64,000 bases of DNA, taken from contig JALUXC010000002.1 of NCBI GenBank assembly GCA_027019165.1, positions 62,001 through 126,000 on the forward strand, written 5' to 3'. The notes under the pieces were generated by a model. It saw only the letters and a list, made by a program, of their open reading frames with translations, did not search any database and was not told the DNA's origin. The translations under genes and the position numbers were made by a program. Shown piece by piece: positions 1-9,115 of this stretch. Numbering within the stretch: position 1 is the stretch's first letter; each line of letters opens with the position of its first letter. This DNA comes from Pseudophaeobacter sp. Its GTDB lineage: Bacteria; Pseudomonadota; Alphaproteobacteria; Rhodobacterales; Rhodobacteraceae.

Positions 1-2469
1 CAGTGTTGTGTTCGGCAGCAGCTTGCGCAGATTTTTGTGAACCGACACGCGGGTTTCCAGATCAAAACTGGACAGGGCCGATTCGAGGATCAGGATGTCG
101 GGCCGCTTGATCGTGGCCCGCGCAAAGGCAAGCGGTTCGGCAAAACTGGCCGGCAGGCCCTGCCCGCCAAGCGCCACGGGCAGATCAAAGATCAGCTCGA
201 TCACCATGTTGCGGGCGCCGTTTTCAACCAGAACATCCGAGATCAGCTTGCGCAGCTCGTCCCCGCGCGCGCCGGAGGTGTCAGAGATTTTTCCGAACAG
301 CGCGTTCTCTAGCACGGTCAGACCGGGTGCAAAGGCCGACGGATCGAGCGGCACAAAGATGTCTTCGAGCGTGCCAAGCAGCTCATCTGCGTGGCTGCGG
401 CGGAACTGCAGGATGCGCTCTTTCATCTCGTCGCCAAAGGCGGGGCCGATCTGCTCGGCCGAGATGCTGAAAGGCACGATCAGCATCTGCGCCAGCTCGT
501 CCTGCTCCAGCGCCTCGGCGCCCTTGCTGCGGGTCTTGTCCACCAGCGACAGCGCGGTTTCATAGGCCGAAGGCTCAAGCCCCAGTTTGCGAAACAAGGG
601 GTGGCCGGTGCCGTCGATACCAAAGATCTGGCGCAGCATATCCACCACATCCTGCGTCAGCGTCACCAGATCGCGGTCCAGCTGAAGCTCTTTGAGGCGA
701 TCCAGGAATTTCACATGCCGCTTGAGCACCTCTTCGGTGATCGGCTCACGCAAGGTCGCATAGAGCAGGTTCTCGGCTACGGGCAGCGCGGGGTTGTAGG
801 CCTGCGGCTCAAAAACATGCGCCTGAGCGGTCAGCCCCGCTTTCTCGACAGCCTCTTGGACCTTGGGGCGCAGTTCGATCAGTTTTTTGGTCAGCCGCGG
901 ATGAACCGCGCTGTCGAACTTCTGATCCATGCCACGGCGGAACAGGGCCGTGCCCGTGCCAATGCCCGAGACCAGCTGCACCCACCAGTCGCGCAGCTCC
1001 GCCTCGGTCGAAAATCCGGCCAAAGACGGATCGAGCCACGGCGCATCAAAGGGGTCGGCGCTGTTCCCGGCCCGCAAGGCAGCATTGAATTGCAGCATAT
1101 CCTGCGCTTCGCCCTGTGGACGCTGACGCATCGGCATCATCACATTGTCCCCAAAGGAGCCCTGAAACAGCACCGGGCGAGAGGTCGCGTGACCGATACG
1201 AGATGCCACGATGGCCTGATGCACCTCGCGAAGGTCATGCCCGGCCACAGTCACATGGCCCGAGGCCGGCAGGACTTCACGCGTCAGCAATTCGGCCAGG
1301 GCGCGCCGGTCTTCTTCCGAGGGGGCTGCAATGCCGATCACCTGCCCTGCAGGCAGGATCGCACTGAGATCCTCAAGCACCAGATTGCCGTCAGCGTCGC
1401 GCACGTTGACTTCGGACAGTTCGATATCTCCGGTCAGGCGCGGGATCTCATCCGGCTCGCCGGTCATCAGGTTCTCATCGACCATCCCGGGCGGGGCAAA
1501 ACGCTCCAGGATGACCTCCCAGCGCAGGGACATGTCCTGGGTCTGGTTGTAATAGGCCAGCAGCTCTTTCCACGGAGACGCGATATCCTTGTAGGCGGCC
1601 AGCGCCGCCACCAGCGCCCCGAGCGAGACCGAGCCCTGCAGCACCAGAAAACCGCCAACGGCGTAGAAGAAGAAAGGCGTCAGCTGGGTGATGAAGTTGT
1701 TGAGAAACTTCATGAAGAACTTTTTCTGATAGATATCGAAGCGGATATCGTAAAGCCGCCCCAAGCGCGCGGTGATCACCGCCATCCGGTAGCGCCAGCC
1801 GCCATTGATGCGCAGGGTGGCAGCACCGGCAGCGCTTTCCCCGATTTCAGAGGCGAGCGCCCGCACCTCTTTGATGCGCTCCTTGTTGAGCAGGTTGATC
1901 CGCCGCTGCAGCATCGGAATGAGCCAGCCTTGCAGCGGGATGAGCGCCACGGCGGCAAGGCCGAACCAAAAGCTTTGCATGAACAGGAAATAAAGGATCG
2001 TCAGCATCTGCCCGGCCTGCAGCACCGGCTGGCTGACCGCATCGCCCATCAAGCCCCCCATAGGCTCGGATTCGGACGTCACCATGGAGACCAGTTCGCC
2101 CTGGCTGACCCGCTCGAAATAGGGCTGCGGGAAGCGCAACACACGGGCAATCAACTGATAGCGAAACCGGCGCAGCATGCGTTCGGCCAGAACCCCCTTC
2201 ATGGTATTGATGCGCATCTTGAGCAGGCCATGCATCAGCACCGAGATGAGGAAAGCCGCGCACAGCAGCCACAGGAAGGTCAACTGATTCAGGGAATAGC
2301 CGAAAATCTGGATCGTGTCGGTCTGGGCGCCAATGGCATCGTTGATGATCCGCTTGGGCAGCTCCAGCGTCAGGTACAAAAGCGGGAACAGGCAAGCAGT
2401 GACCACCAAGAGAACAAGCTGATCACGTTTGGAGTACTTCCAGATAAAACGAAACAGCGACCGTTCTAT
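1..2469 (-). CDS. ABC-exporter-like protein with degenerate ATPase domain (3' end outside window)
   Basis: Reads leftward past position 1, so about 823 codons are visible and the C-terminus is missing. Residues 1-340 form a type I ABC-exporter membrane domain with several hydrophobic spans. The ATPase-like domain starts near residue 364 (VLEDLSAILPAGQVIGI), but the P-loop position reads APSEEDRR (382-389) instead of GxxGxGK[ST]. The signature position reads ALGGQGLPAS (766-775) and Walker B reads ILILESALSSFD, so the usual Asp-Glu is Glu796-Ser797. About 375 residues separate the P-loop and signature positions, far more than usual. The family-like N-terminus (ERSLFRFIWKYS) is preceded by ATA at 2469 with GGAG seven bases upstream; the first ordinary start codon is TTG at 2409. 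It is probably membrane-embedded and either uses ATP atypically or not at all. Substrate unknown. Confidence 0.8.
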   Translation of the reverse strand, partial: MERSLFRFIWKYSKRDQLVLLVVTACLFPLLYLTLELPKRIINDAIGAQTDTIQIFGYSLNQLTFLWLLCAAFLISVLMHGLLKMRINTMKGVLAERMLRRFRYQLIARVLRFPQPYFERVSQGELVSMVTSESEPMGGLMGDAVSQPVLQAGQMLTILYFLFMQSFWFGLAAVALIPLQGWLIPMLQRRINLLNKERIKEVRALASEIGESAAGAATLRINGGWRYRMAVITARLGRLYDIRFDIYQKKFFMKFLNNFITQLTPFFFYAVGGFLVLQGSVSLGALVAALAAYKDIASPWKELLAYYNQTQDMSLRWEVILERFAPPGMVDENLMTGEPDEIPRLTGDIELSEVNVRDADGNLVLEDLSAILPAGQVIGIAAPSEEDRRALAELLTREVLPASGHVTVAGHDLREVHQAIVASRIGHATSRPVLFQGSFGDNVMMPMRQRPQGEAQDMLQFNAALRAGNSADPFDAPWLDPSLAGFSTEAELRDWWVQLVSGIGTGTALFRRGMDQKFDSAVHPRLTKKLIELRPKVQEAVEKAGLTAQAHVFEPQAYNPALPVAENLLYATLREPITEEVLKRHVKFLDRLKELQLDRDLVTLTQDVVDMLRQIFGIDGTGHPLFRKLGLEPSAYETALSLVDKTRSKGAEALEQDELAQMLIVPFSISAEQIGPAFGDEMKERILQFRRSHADELLGTLEDIFVPLDPSAFAPGLTVLENALFGKISDTSGARGDELRKLISDVLVENGARNMVIELIFDLPVALGGQGLPASFAEPLAFARATIKRPDILILESALSSFDLETRVSVHKNLRKLLPNTTL

Positions 2470-2633
2470 GAGACAGCTCCGGCTTGGCGTCTGATTTCAA
2501 TATTCAATGCCTAGCGCGGTTTGCCCACCACAGGCAATGGCAAGAACACATTCCGCAACCAAGACTTGTCGTAACGGAACGAGGCGATGCAACATTTGCC
2601 ATAGCGCAAAAAACACGTAAGGTTCCGCTCAAT

Positions 2634-3044
2634 ATGTTTAATCAGGGGATCGCCTTGCCGGAACCGACCGGAGCCTTGCTGTTGCTGCTCTGCCTTTTGC
2701 AGGTCAAACACATGTTTGCGGATTTCTATCTGCAAACGCCCAAGATGCTGTCCGGGCGTGGAGAGTATTTTCACAGCGGGCGTGCCCAGCATGCAGGCGT
2801 TCATGTGCTGGGCTCGATTCTGGTCTTTGTGGCGATGGGCAGCCCCGTGGGGTTCATCCTTGTGATCTGCGCCCTCGAATGGGTCGTTCATTTCAATATC
2901 GACTATTGCAAGGCCCGCTATTCCGACAGCAAACAACTGACGCCGCAGCAGGCGGTGTTCTGGCGCGCAGTTGGCACCGATCAGGCGCTGCACCAGCTCA
3001 CCTATATTGCCATGGCCGCGGCCTGGCTGAAATACGCCCTTTGA
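2634..3044 (+). CDS. DUF3307-family small membrane protein
   Basis: 136-residue protein matching the DUF3307 pattern: an N-terminal hydrophobic helix (GALLLLLCLLQVKHMFADFYLQTP), a conserved histidine-rich region (SGRAQHAGVHVLGS), a second membrane span (VFVAMGSPVGFILVICALEW) and a C-terminal hydrophobic helix. The ATG at 2634 is chosen because the reading frame upstream has no family character and would run into the promoter region shared with the ABC gene. An AAGG lies about 11 bases upstream. It stands alone, divergent from the ABC-exporter-like gene and convergent with the Lrp regulator. The family is found in proteobacteria without an assigned biochemical function, so none is claimed. Confidence 0.75.
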   Translation: MFNQGIALPEPTGALLLLLCLLQVKHMFADFYLQTPKMLSGRGEYFHSGRAQHAGVHVLGSILVFVAMGSPVGFILVICALEWVVHFNIDYCKARYSDSKQLTPQQAVFWRAVGTDQALHQLTYIAMAAAWLKYAL

Positions 3045-3053
3045 ATCAATACC

Positions 3054-3512
3054 CTATGGAACGACCGGCCGATCCCGTTTGATCGTGCGCAGGACCACGT
3101 TGGTCTGCGCGCTGGCCACCGCAGGCAGGCGAAACAGGAACTCTTCAAGGAACCGATTGTAGGCATCCAGATCCGGCGCCAGCACCCGAAGGTGGTAGTC
3201 GGACTGGCCGGTTGTGGCATAGCACTCCTGCACCAGCGTGTTGGTCTCGACCGCGCGAATGAACTCTTTCAGCTTTTCCGGGTCGTGCCGCGTCAGCTGC
3301 ACATGGACCATGGCGTGAAACTCCAGCCCCATGGCCTTGGCGTTGACCACGGCGCCATAGCGTTCGATCACGCCCGCCTCTTCCAAGCTGCGCACCCGCC
3401 GCCACAAAGCCGACGGCGACATGCCCACTGCCTCGGCCAGATCGGCATTCGAGATGCGCGAATCCTCCTGCAAGAGCGTCAGAATGCGACGGTCCCTGTC
3501 GTCTAGCTGCAT
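3054..3512 (-). CDS. Lrp/AsnC-family transcriptional regulator
   Basis: 152 residues starting MQLDDRDRRILTLLQEDSR. The N-terminal winged helix-turn-helix (about 2-60, with LAEAVGMSPSALWRRVRSLEEAGVI as the recognition unit) is followed by the RAM/AsnC ligand-binding domain. Lrp-family proteins sense amino acids and act as octamers. The start at 3512 is preferred over an in-frame ATG at 3566 because AGGAG lies ten bases upstream and the longer form would read through the operator repeats. It is transcribed divergently from the aryl-pyruvate oxidoreductase gene, the usual arrangement for a local regulator. Control of that gene by an aromatic amino acid is an inference. Confidence 0.9.
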   Translation of the reverse strand: MQLDDRDRRILTLLQEDSRISNADLAEAVGMSPSALWRRVRSLEEAGVIERYGAVVNAKAMGLEFHAMVHVQLTRHDPEKLKEFIRAVETNTLVQECYATTGQSDYHLRVLAPDLDAYNRFLEEFLFRLPAVASAQTNVVLRTIKRDRPVVP

Positions 3513-3549
3513 GGCAACGGTACTCCTGACCGCCAGAATTCTCATTGAT

Positions 3550-3620
3550 GGATAAATTATCCACAAAATCGGAAAATACCAGTTTATCCGGCAAAAATTT
3601 CCGCCGCAGATGGATTATCC
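3550..3620. promoter_or_regulatory. Putative Lrp-type operator: palindrome plus repeated TTATCC
   Basis: The divergent spacer contains GGATAAATTATCC at 3550-3562 (six-base arms around one A). TTATCC recurs at 3584-3589 and 3615-3620, spaced 27 and 31 bases apart, close to three helical turns. Multiple phased, AT-rich half-sites between an Lrp gene and its target are typical for the family. Assignment to this regulator is inferred from position. Confidence 0.5.
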
Positions 3621-3657
3621 TTCCGGGAACAAGACCACCCGCGCGAGGACGAACCCC

Positions 3658-6600
3658 ATGACCGAGTTGAGCCACGAATTTCGCAGCTACCAGTTGGATG
3701 ACCGTTACGAGATGACCACGGGACGCGTCTTTCTGACCGGCACACAGGCGCTGGCGCGCGTCATGCTGGATCAGGCGCGCCGGGACCGCGCGGCGGGCCT
3801 CAATACCGCAGGGTTTGTCTCGGGCTATCGCGGCTCGCCCCTCGGCGGGGTGGATCTGGAGTTCTGGCGGTCTCGCAAGCGGATGGAAGAGGCCAAGGTC
3901 AAGTTCATGCCCGCCGTGAACGAGGATCTGGGCGCCACCGCAGTTCTGGGCGCGCAGCAGGCCGTTCTGGACCCCCACTGCAAGGTCGAGGGCGTCTTCT
4001 CCATGTGGTACGGCAAGGGGCCGGGCGTGGACCGCTCGGGCGATGCGCTGAAGCACGGCAACGCCTATGGGTCCTCCGAAAAAGGCGGCGTGCTGGTGGT
4101 GGCAGGCGATGACCACGGCTGCGTCAGCTCATCTATGCCGCACCAGTCGGATGTCGCCTTCATGGCCTGGTTCATGCCGGTGCTGAACCCGGCGGATGTC
4201 TCCGAATTCTTGACCTTTGGCGAATACGGCTTTGCCCTGTCGCGCTATTCCGGCACCTGGGTCGGTTTCAAGGCGGTGTCGGAAACCGTCGAAAGCGCGC
4301 GCTCGGTCGAGCTGCAGCCGGATCGCGCATTCACCCTGCCCGAGCTGCCACCCTACCCCGGCGGGCTGCACATCCGCCGCGCCGATCTCCCTTCACCCGA
4401 GATCGAGACCCGCATTCAGGCCAAGATCAAGGCGGTGCGCGCCTTTGCCGAGGCCAACCCGATCGACCGGCGCATCTATGACATCAAGGACGCCAAGTTC
4501 GGCTTTGTCACCACCGGCAAGGGGCACCTTGACCTGATGGAGGCGCTGCGCCTCTTGGGTCTGAATGAATCTGCCTGCCGCCGCCTTGGCATCGACATCT
4601 ACAAGGTCGGCATGGTCTGGCCCCTCGCCCGCCCCGAGGCGCTGCGCTTTGTGAACGGCAAGGAAGAGGTGCTGGTCGTCGAGGAAAAGCGCGGCATCAT
4701 CGAAAGCCAGTTCAAGGAGTATTTCTATGACTGGCCGGGCGACAAGCCCAAGAAGATGGTCGGCAAATACGACAGCCAGGGCGAGCCGCTGATCCCCTGG
4801 ACCGGAGAGCTGAGCCCGCTGATGCTGGCGCCCATCGTCGCCGCACGCCTTGATGCCTTTTTCCCCGGCGAAGGCCTGCCCGCCAAGGCCGCCGCCCTCA
4901 CCAACCAGCCGCCAAAGCTGATCAATGTGCCCGGCGCCACCCGTACGCCCTATTTCTGCTCTGGCTGCCCGCATAACAGCTCGACCAAACTGCCCGAGGG
5001 GTCAAAGGCGTTTTCCGGCATCGGCTGCCACGTCATGGCCAGTTGGATGGACCGCGACACCGCCGGCTATGCCCAGATGGGCGGCGAAGGGGTGCCATGG
5101 GCGGTCGCCTCGCAGTTCAACGGCAACAAGCACGTGTTCCAGAACCTGGGCGAAGGCACCTGGTATCATTCGGGCAGCCTTGCTATCCGCCAGGCCGTCG
5201 CCGCCAAGACAAACATCACCTACAAGATCCTCTATAACGACGCGGTCGCCATGACCGGCGGTCAACCGGTAGACGGGCCGGTCAGCGTATCGGGCATTGC
5301 CCAGACCTGCCGCGCCGAAGGGGTGGAGCGGATCGCGCTGGTGTCGGACGACATTGCCAAGTTCAATCGCGCCGATTTCCCCGCCGGAACTTCTTTTCAC
5401 GACCGGGAAGAAATGGACGCGGTGCAGCGTGAGCTGCGCGAGATCCCCGGCGTCACTGTCCTGATCTACGAGCAGACCTGCGCCACCGAAAAACGCCGCC
5501 GCCGCAAACGCGGCAAGATGAAAGACCCCAAGAAGTTCGCCTTTATCAATGATCTGGTCTGCGAAGGCTGCGGCGATTGTTCCGTGGAATCCAACTGCCT
5601 CAGCGTGGAGCCGAAAGAGACGCCGTTCGGGCGCAAACGCAAGATCAACCTCTCCTCCTGCAACAAGGATTTCTCTTGCCTGAACGGGTTTTGCCCCAGC
5701 TTTGTCACCGTTGAGGGTGGCGCGCGGCGCAAAAAGCAGCCTGCCGGTCTCGATGCAGACCAGCTGGCCGCCCGCCTGCCCGCCCCGGACCTTCCCTCCC
5801 TCGCCGAGCCGTTCGATCTGCTCGTCACCGGGGTGGGCGGCACAGGCGTTGTGACCGTCGGCGCGCTGATCACCATGGCCGCCCACTTGGAGGGCAAGGG
5901 ATCGAGCGTTCTGGACTTCACCGGCTTTGCGCAGAAGTTCGGCACCGTCCTCAGCTACATCCGCCTGTCGAACAGCCCCGACACCCTGAACCAAGTGCGC
6001 ATCGATCAGGCCGCCGCAGATGCGGTGATTGGATGTGATGTGGTGGTCTCCTCAGCCCCCAAAGCCTCGGCCCATTATCGCGCGGGCACCAAGGTGGTGC
6101 TGAACCGCGCCGAAATGCCCACCGGTGATCTGGTGCTGCGCCGCGATGCCGACCTGATGGCGGGCCTGCGCGAACAGGAAATCGCAAATGTGGTCGGGGC
6201 CGAGAACCTGTCGGGCTTCAACGCCAATGAAGCGGCAGAGGCGCTGCTGGGTGATGCTGTGCTGGCCAATGTGATGATGCTGGGCTTTGCCTGGCAAAAG
6301 GGGTTGGTGCCGGTCAGCGGCATGGCGCTGTCTCAAGCGATTGAACTCAACGGCGTTGCCATCGACAAGAACCACCTCGCCTTTGCAATCGGACGCGCCA
6401 TGGCCGTGAATCCCGGTCTGGTCAGCCAGTTCTATGACGAAGCCCCGGAAGAAGCGGAAACGCTGGAGCAGATGATCCAGCGCCGTGCGGCATTCCTGAC
6501 CGACTACCAAAACGCAGCCTACGCAGACCGCTATCGCAATACGCTGGACCGGCTGCGCGGTGCCCTGCCCGAAGGGGTGCGGGACGATCTGGTCACGCGC

Positions 6601-7080
6601 GCGGCAAAATCCCTGTTCAAGCTGATGGCCTACAAGGATGAATTCGAGGTCGCGCGCCTTTTGACCTCCGACAGTTTCAAAGACCAGATCGCGGCCGAAT
6701 TCGACGGTGACTATTCGGTCAAATACCACCTCGCCCCGCCGCTGCTGGCGCGCGGCAAGGACAGCCGGGGACGTCCGAAGAAAAGCGCCTTTGGTCCCTG
6801 GCTGCGCCCCGCGCTGTCGGTTCTGGCCAAAGCCAAAGGCCTGCGTGGCAGCGCATTGAACCCCTTCGGCTATCACGAAGAGGCCCGCCTGCACCGTGAT
6901 CTTCTGGCCTGGTACGAGGGCGCTTTGGACAGGATCGTGAGCAGCTATTCGGCCCAAACGCACGACGACTGCGCAGAGGTGCTATCGGCCCCGATGGAGA
7001 TCCGCGGCTATGGCCCGGTCCGCCAAAAGGCCGCCACAACGGTTCGCGCCGAGGCCGAAGAACGACTCAGCCGCATTTGA
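3658..7080 (+). CDS. ior1: Indolepyruvate (aryl-pyruvate):ferredoxin oxidoreductase, fused single chain
   Basis: 1140 residues. Such enzymes oxidatively decarboxylate aryl-pyruvates to aryl-acetyl-CoA, passing electrons to ferredoxin. In order: a TPP/pyrimidine-binding half (VSGYRGSPLGGVDLEFW near the N-terminus), a cysteine motif YFCSGCPHNSSTK, the TPP-binding core (GIGCHVMASWMDRDT), cysteine-rich iron-sulfur segments (CEGCGDCSVESNC, then CNKDFSCLNGFC), and a C-terminal gamma-type domain (VTGVGGTGVVTVGALITM). Archaeal relatives split these over IorA and IorB; the single chain is the proteobacterial form. Start at 3658 is chosen for the AGGA nine bases upstream; an in-frame ATG at 3610 lies inside the operator repeats. 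In Phaeobacter a homologue (ior1) makes phenylacetyl-CoA from phenylalanine-derived phenylpyruvate for tropodithietic acid; substrate here is inferred. Confidence 0.9.
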   Translation: MTELSHEFRSYQLDDRYEMTTGRVFLTGTQALARVMLDQARRDRAAGLNTAGFVSGYRGSPLGGVDLEFWRSRKRMEEAKVKFMPAVNEDLGATAVLGAQQAVLDPHCKVEGVFSMWYGKGPGVDRSGDALKHGNAYGSSEKGGVLVVAGDDHGCVSSSMPHQSDVAFMAWFMPVLNPADVSEFLTFGEYGFALSRYSGTWVGFKAVSETVESARSVELQPDRAFTLPELPPYPGGLHIRRADLPSPEIETRIQAKIKAVRAFAEANPIDRRIYDIKDAKFGFVTTGKGHLDLMEALRLLGLNESACRRLGIDIYKVGMVWPLARPEALRFVNGKEEVLVVEEKRGIIESQFKEYFYDWPGDKPKKMVGKYDSQGEPLIPWTGELSPLMLAPIVAARLDAFFPGEGLPAKAAALTNQPPKLINVPGATRTPYFCSGCPHNSSTKLPEGSKAFSGIGCHVMASWMDRDTAGYAQMGGEGVPWAVASQFNGNKHVFQNLGEGTWYHSGSLAIRQAVAAKTNITYKILYNDAVAMTGGQPVDGPVSVSGIAQTCRAEGVERIALVSDDIAKFNRADFPAGTSFHDREEMDAVQRELREIPGVTVLIYEQTCATEKRRRRKRGKMKDPKKFAFINDLVCEGCGDCSVESNCLSVEPKETPFGRKRKINLSSCNKDFSCLNGFCPSFVTVEGGARRKKQPAGLDADQLAARLPAPDLPSLAEPFDLLVTGVGGTGVVTVGALITMAAHLEGKGSSVLDFTGFAQKFGTVLSYIRLSNSPDTLNQVRIDQAAADAVIGCDVVVSSAPKASAHYRAGTKVVLNRAEMPTGDLVLRRDADLMAGLREQEIANVVGAENLSGFNANEAAEALLGDAVLANVMMLGFAWQKGLVPVSGMALSQAIELNGVAIDKNHLAFAIGRAMAVNPGLVSQFYDEAPEEAETLEQMIQRRAAFLTDYQNAAYADRYRNTLDRLRGALPEGVRDDLVTRAAKSLFKLMAYKDEFEVARLLTSDSFKDQIAAEFDGDYSVKYHLAPPLLARGKDSRGRPKKSAFGPWLRPALSVLAKAKGLRGSALNPFGYHEEARLHRDLLAWYEGALDRIVSSYSAQTHDDCAEVLSAPMEIRGYGPVRQKAATTVRAEAEERLSRI

Positions 7081-7109
7081 GGCCACCGATACGCCGCATA
7101 CCCAAGCCC

Positions 7110-7152
7110 GTCATAAAACGCTGCACCCGTTTGCAGCGCAGCGTTTTATGAC
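7110..7152. terminator. Long hairpin after ior1, putative terminator
   Basis: Perfect 15-base inverted repeat: GTCATAAAACGCTGC at 7110-7124 and its complement at 7138-7152, with a 13-base loop. An alternative inner stem GCTGC/GCAGC is possible. It lies 30 bases past the ior1 stop. There is no immediate T-run, so termination is inferred from position. Confidence 0.5.
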
Positions 7153-7189
7153 CAGCCTCTTCGCTTTTTGTGATGCTTTTTTGCTTTCC

Positions 7190-7205
7190 GGGGCAGCTCT
7201 GCCCC
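7190..7205. terminator. Short GC hairpin
   Basis: GGGGCAG-CT-CTGCCCC, seven-base arms, following a T-rich stretch (7164-7186). It lies between the long hairpin and the sensor kinase. It may be a second terminator or part of the kinase leader. Nothing else is recognised in the 204-base spacer. Confidence 0.3.
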
Positions 7206-7284
7206 GAGGCTCCTGTGCAAGGTTCGTGATTTAAGAGAATGTTAAGTCGCAGCGGAGTAGGCTGTATTAACCTTTGGGGCATTT

Positions 7285-9093
7285 TTGGGGCGAGCGCGGC
7301 TGGTGGAACCTCTTTCAAAGACAAAGGCCGCCCATGGCAACATCTCGATGATGCATGTCATCGTGGTTGCTTTGTCCATCATGATGACCGTTGGCGTCTG
7401 GCTGTTCTCGGAACGCCAGATCGAGACACGCATTATGGCGCGTTTTGAGGCGAGCCGTAACCGGGCGCTGGATCTGATCGTAGACCGTATGGGCCAATAT
7501 GAGGACGCTCTGTGGGCGGGGGTCTCTGCCGTGGAATCCCATGGCGGCGATATGAGCCTGGAAGAGTGGCGCATATTCGCACACACGCTGCGGATCGAAG
7601 AGAAATACCCCGGCATCAACGGCATTGGCATCATCCATTACCTCAATCGCGAGGATGTCCCGGCCTACATGGAACAGCGTCTGGCAGAACGCGAAACCTA
7701 CCGCGTCTACCCGATCCACGATCAGGAGGTCATGATGCCGATCTCCTTTATCGAACCGGAAGCCGTGAACTCCGCCGCCGTCGGTCTTGATGTTGCACAT
7801 GAGCGCAACCGGCGCACCGCAGCCCTGGCCAGTCGCGACAGCGGCGAAAGCCGGATCACCGGTCCGATCGTGCTGGTGCAGGACGAGGGCAGCACGCCAG
7901 GTTTCCTGTTCTATGCCCCCTACTATGAGGGCGGGCCACGCAATACGGTCAGTGAACGGAGCGAAAACATCCTGGGCATCGTTTACGCGCCCTTTGTTGT
8001 GCGCAAACTGATGGAAGGTCTTCTGGCCAAGGAACTGCGTGAGGTGCGCTTCAGCATTCGTGACGGCGATCAGCTGATCTATGATGAACACGCCATCAAA
8101 GACGGCCTCAATGATCCAAAACCGATGTTCTCTGAAACAGTCGAATTGGATATTTATGGCCGGGTTTGGACGCTGGACATGCGCACCAACCTGGCGTTTC
8201 GCGCAAATAACACCTTTGCCCAACCCACCGTCATCCTGCTTGCAGGGCTGCTGATCGAGGGGTTGATCATAACGCTGCTGATCATGATGTCGCGCGCCAA
8301 CCGGCAGGCTGTTGCCTATGCGGACCGGGTCACCGCGGCCCTGCGCCAGGAGCGGAACAAACTGACCGAAGCGAACAAGAAGCTGACCAAGACCAACGAA
8401 GAGTTGGAGCAATTCACCTACATCACCTCGCACGATCTCAAAACTCCGGTCCGCGGGATCGGCAGTTTGACCGAAATGATCAAAGAGGACCTGGAGGAAG
8501 ACTACCTCTCCAGACCGGGCGCAAATCCCGAAATCCAGGAAAACCTCGATCACATCACGGAACGCGTCGGGCGCATGAATGCTCTGATTTCCGGGGTGCT
8601 GGAGTTTTCCCGTGTGGGTCGGCGTGTTCCCACTGAGGCATCCCTGGAATTGCCCGACGTGATCGACGATCTAAGAGCAGATCTTGAGCTGCGAAAAGAC
8701 CAGTTGCTGCTGGAAGGTAACGCCGAAACGGTGACTTTCGACGGCCAGATGTTCCGCAGGGTGCTGGAAAACCTGGTCAGCAACGCCGTCCGCTACCATC
8801 CCGAGACGAGCAAAGCTGAAATCTCCATATCGATTGAAGAGCTCGATGATAGATACAGGGTTGCCGTCAAGGACAACGGCAGTGGAATCGACCCAAGATA
8901 TCACAGCAAGATCTTTGGCGTCTTCCAGACCCTCCGTGAAGCTGGAACACCGGAAAGCACCGGAATTGGCTTGGCAATCGTAAAGAAGGCTGTAGAGCAG
9001 CATGGCTTTTCGGTTAGAGTCGACTCAACACTTGGCAATGGCGCTATCTTCCGGTTTGATTGGCCGAAGCAGGCCCCCAACAACAACTACTAA
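7285..9093 (+). CDS. CHASE-domain sensor histidine kinase
   Basis: 602 residues with the TTG start at 7285; a GTG at 7303 or ATG at 7348 are alternatives and none has a clear ribosome site. First membrane span about 23-41, periplasmic CHASE-type sensor about 70-290 (PGINGIGIIHYLNR and the following FLFYAPYYEGG), second span about 313-336, then a charged coiled coil (341-375). The HisKA dimerisation domain carries the phosphoacceptor His383 in TSHDLKTPVRG. The HATPase domain shows the N box ENLVSNAVRYHP, DNGSGI and STGIGLAIVKKAVEQHG. This architecture resembles kinases that partner single-domain regulators, and the response regulator follows 22 bases downstream. The ligand is unknown. Confidence 0.88.
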   Translation: MGRARLVEPLSKTKAAHGNISMMHVIVVALSIMMTVGVWLFSERQIETRIMARFEASRNRALDLIVDRMGQYEDALWAGVSAVESHGGDMSLEEWRIFAHTLRIEEKYPGINGIGIIHYLNREDVPAYMEQRLAERETYRVYPIHDQEVMMPISFIEPEAVNSAAVGLDVAHERNRRTAALASRDSGESRITGPIVLVQDEGSTPGFLFYAPYYEGGPRNTVSERSENILGIVYAPFVVRKLMEGLLAKELREVRFSIRDGDQLIYDEHAIKDGLNDPKPMFSETVELDIYGRVWTLDMRTNLAFRANNTFAQPTVILLAGLLIEGLIITLLIMMSRANRQAVAYADRVTAALRQERNKLTEANKKLTKTNEELEQFTYITSHDLKTPVRGIGSLTEMIKEDLEEDYLSRPGANPEIQENLDHITERVGRMNALISGVLEFSRVGRRVPTEASLELPDVIDDLRADLELRKDQLLLEGNAETVTFDGQMFRRVLENLVSNAVRYHPETSKAEISISIEELDDRYRVAVKDNGSGIDPRYHSKIFGVFQTLREAGTPESTGIGLAIVKKAVEQHGFSVRVDSTLGNGAIFRFDWPKQAPNNNY

Positions 9094-9115
9094 AGGTTCG
9101 AAGAAGGCCACTTGA

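Noticed and set aside
391-2514. Long plus-strand open frame of about 707 codons
   Set aside because: It is antisense to the ABC-exporter-like gene, is rich in His/Gln/Arg as expected for a GC-rich shadow, and matches no family.
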